Below, piece by piece: positions 61,977 through 64,000 of a stretch of DNA of 64,000 nt. A model generated the notes under the pieces. That model was given only the letters and a program-made list of their open reading frames with translations, did no database searches and was not told the DNA's origin. The DNA is taken from assembly GCF_009389715.1 (NCBI RefSeq), contig NC_052399.1, positions 2,744,938 through 2,808,937 of the forward strand, written 5' to 3'. A program made the position numbers and the translations under genes. Source of the stretch: Phoenix dactylifera. Its lineage: Eukaryota; Streptophyta; Magnoliopsida; Arecales; Arecaceae. Every line of letters begins with the position of its first letter. The first letter of the stretch is position 1.

Positions 61977-64000
61977 CTGAGAAAACATGGAGCAAACACT
62001 GATACAACAATTTCTCTTATAAAAAATAATTTTTATAGTTGAAAACAAATATGAACTAACTGTCAGGATTTTTTACAAAATTAATTTATTATACCTAAAA
62101 ATATATTATAGGTAACAAAACCAGCCAAAAGAAAAAAAAAAAAAAGAATCTTGTAGCCCTTCAAGTAAATGAAAAATAGAAAATTCAAAGAGACAACTTA
62201 TTTCCACTCCATACACTTCAGCAAATATACTATAACAAGTTGAACGTTTGTCATACAATGTATCTTGCTGAGGTTAATGAGATACTTATGTATAAAAGCT
62301 AAAACAGAGAAAAATAGAATGATGAGTAGCAATCTTGCACAAGCTATAAAAGCATTTAATAAACTAGTTGTACAAGATATGCTAAAGTAAAACCTTCTTC
62401 AAGACATAAGAGTATTAAAAGAAAGGCAGTTCCACTAAGTTATATAAACCTAAAACTAAAAGACTCCACCAACTGCAGCACATTTGACCTCCTGGATGGA
62501 GGAACGCAAAAGATGCCCACTATAAAGCAAAAATATATCACTAGTGTTAGAAAAAACCATCGAAAAATATATATATAGACATAATATCATGAGTGTTGCC
62601 AAGTCTGCCTTGTTTCATATTTTGGACACCAAGCATGAACAAGGTTCGTCGTACCGGTACCGAACCTCGTACCGGTGCCGCACTAGCATAGGCGTACCGA
62701 GTGTCGGTACGGTACGTATGGGGTATGCTAGGCGTACCGACACTGGCGTACCGATACCGGTATCCATCGGTACGGGTACGGTACGTCCGGTACCGATCGG
62801 TACAGCATACCATAAGCATGATCCAATCAGGGTTTCATTAGTATATCTAGAGTGCAAGATACTATAGGCCAAGTCAAATTTATATTGTATAAATAGATTA
62901 CATGTATAATTAGTAATTATATGTTAGTAATTTTCTCGCTTCACCTAGCTTTGTCTCATGCATCCTGTTTTAAGTTTCACAGGTTAAGAGAGACCTCACC
63001 ACAATTCACGATCAACTTTCAGAAATCATCAAGTCTGTATATCAAATTTTGGAGTTCAATTCAATCTCACTAAATATGATCATTTTATTATCTTTTCAAG
63101 TAAACCTGCCTTAGCAAACTTCCCTCATACAGCTCAGCAAGATGGTTTTGCTGAGAGCAAGCATGGGCACATTTTCTTGAGACAACTTGCTCCTTTCTCT
63201 TGTCCTTTTTGTGCCGACACAGTTTTGAAAGCACTACCATTTTCGCTCTATTTTATATCAAGTGCACACTTTCTGACAGTTAATCATCACAAACTTATCA
63301 TCAAATTATATTCATCCACCTTACCTTTTAAATCAAAAGATTTGTTCCATTTGCTTGGTGACCTATGTCTTTTGCCCTTTAGGGAATTTTCTTTTTTCTT
63401 AAAAGAAAGGTTAAATTATCATAATCCATTGTCACAATGCCACTTGAATGACTGACCTGTTTGCTTGGCCCTGAGATGTGCCCTCACTTAATTCTCAAAA
63501 CCATCACGTCTATCTGAAGAAAGAAAACAAAAAGGTTTCTCCATCTAGATACTTTTATCCTCACCTCAAGACCAAGTGGATGAGAAGTGAAAGTCAAAAG
63601 CTAAAAATATACATGCATACATAGAAGCATGCATGAACATACATGTACACATGCATAAGTTCATGCATGCAAGCAATGTACATATATATAATAGAATATC
63701 ACATCATGCATCATAAGATGATAAGTACCCTGGATCATTAGCAGAAGCAAGATCAGATGTTGCTCCAAGAACATATTTGGATCTAAAATCAGGGAAGTAG
63801 AGACTTTAGGAAGTAGGATCATCTGCAAATATACGAGTGTTATACATTATAACAAGATATAAAATTTATTACTTGATGATTCTCTAAGTAAACTGAAAGG
63901 TTATCCCAGAGAATGCAGAAATAGGGACTTCAATATGATGTTGAAAAATGAAAAATGGTTGATAAAAGAGTAGTTTGGAAGCCTCGGGCGGCAAATGCTC
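61977..64000. other. Upstream PSS intron or 5' region
   Basis: AT-rich sequence to the window edge. The missing PSS N-terminal exon, expected to encode a WTAWxYKPRTISLLLIGACF-like stretch, was not found here, so this is probably intron. It contains the GTACCG-rich repeat (62640-62815), a CATG/ACAT-rich stretch near 63610-63680 and a short exon-like segment at 63729-63782 on the minus strand. Confidence 0.5.
62640..62815. repeat. GTACCG-rich palindromic repeat
   Basis: About 175 bases dense in GTACCG, CGGTAC and GGTACGGTACG, sharply GC-richer than its surroundings. Because GTAC is its own reverse complement, the block can form many alternative hairpins. Long open frames on both strands (62544-62867 and 62872-62547) rich in Tyr, Arg, Thr, Gly and Val are by-products of the repeat. 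It may be the core of a MITE-like element; I found no clear termini. Confidence 0.8.

Noticed and set aside
62544-62872. Overlapping 85-107 codon frames on both strands rich in Tyr, Arg and Thr
   Set aside because: They are produced by the GTACCG repeat, which keeps frames open in several registers. Composition is unlike a protein.

Overview
This window is nuclear DNA of a flowering plant, most likely a monocot. The genes have many introns, the spacers are AT-rich and full of transposon remains, and the dominant family (GT61 xylan glycosyltransferases of the XAT/XYXT1 type) is strongly expanded in commelinid monocots. A palm is my best guess, but that is inference. No prokaryotic gene, rRNA, tRNA or CRISPR array was seen.

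The left two thirds hold a cluster of six GT61 genes. Five are tandem on the + strand (5201-8130, 11704-14218, 24142-26916, 30106-33070, 39441-41333). The sixth is inverted at the right end (46634-44703). All six models keep an open frame across every junction. Exon 1 encodes a short cytosolic tail plus a signal-anchor helix, a variable set of small exons encodes the Golgi-lumenal stem, and one large last exon encodes the catalytic domain with its HGAG motif. All 22 introns are phase 1, so every stem exon is a symmetric module; stems range from one such exon to five. The cluster probably makes Golgi type II enzymes that add pentose side chains to xylan, but substrate and linkage cannot be read from sequence.

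The right end (51515-61976, - strand) holds eleven exons of a base-exchange phosphatidylserine synthase (PSS1 type), an ER membrane enzyme. Its N-terminal exon was not found and probably lies past the right edge. One intron is about 6.4 kb.

The spacers hold a broken Copia element (14950-21231) with a non-autonomous CACTA transposon nested in one LTR, a TRIM remnant (about 1690-1943), two 5'-truncated LINE fragments with target-site duplications (one in an intron of the first GT61 gene), a degraded LINE C-terminus (about 8527-9300), a likely Gypsy-type LTR stretch (21237-23090), a MITE in a PSS intron, and local tandem repeats with units of about 44, 120, 217 and 400 bp. The most interesting feature is the modular evolution of the GT61 stem, including a recurring cysteine-pair motif that is kept or lost as a pair.
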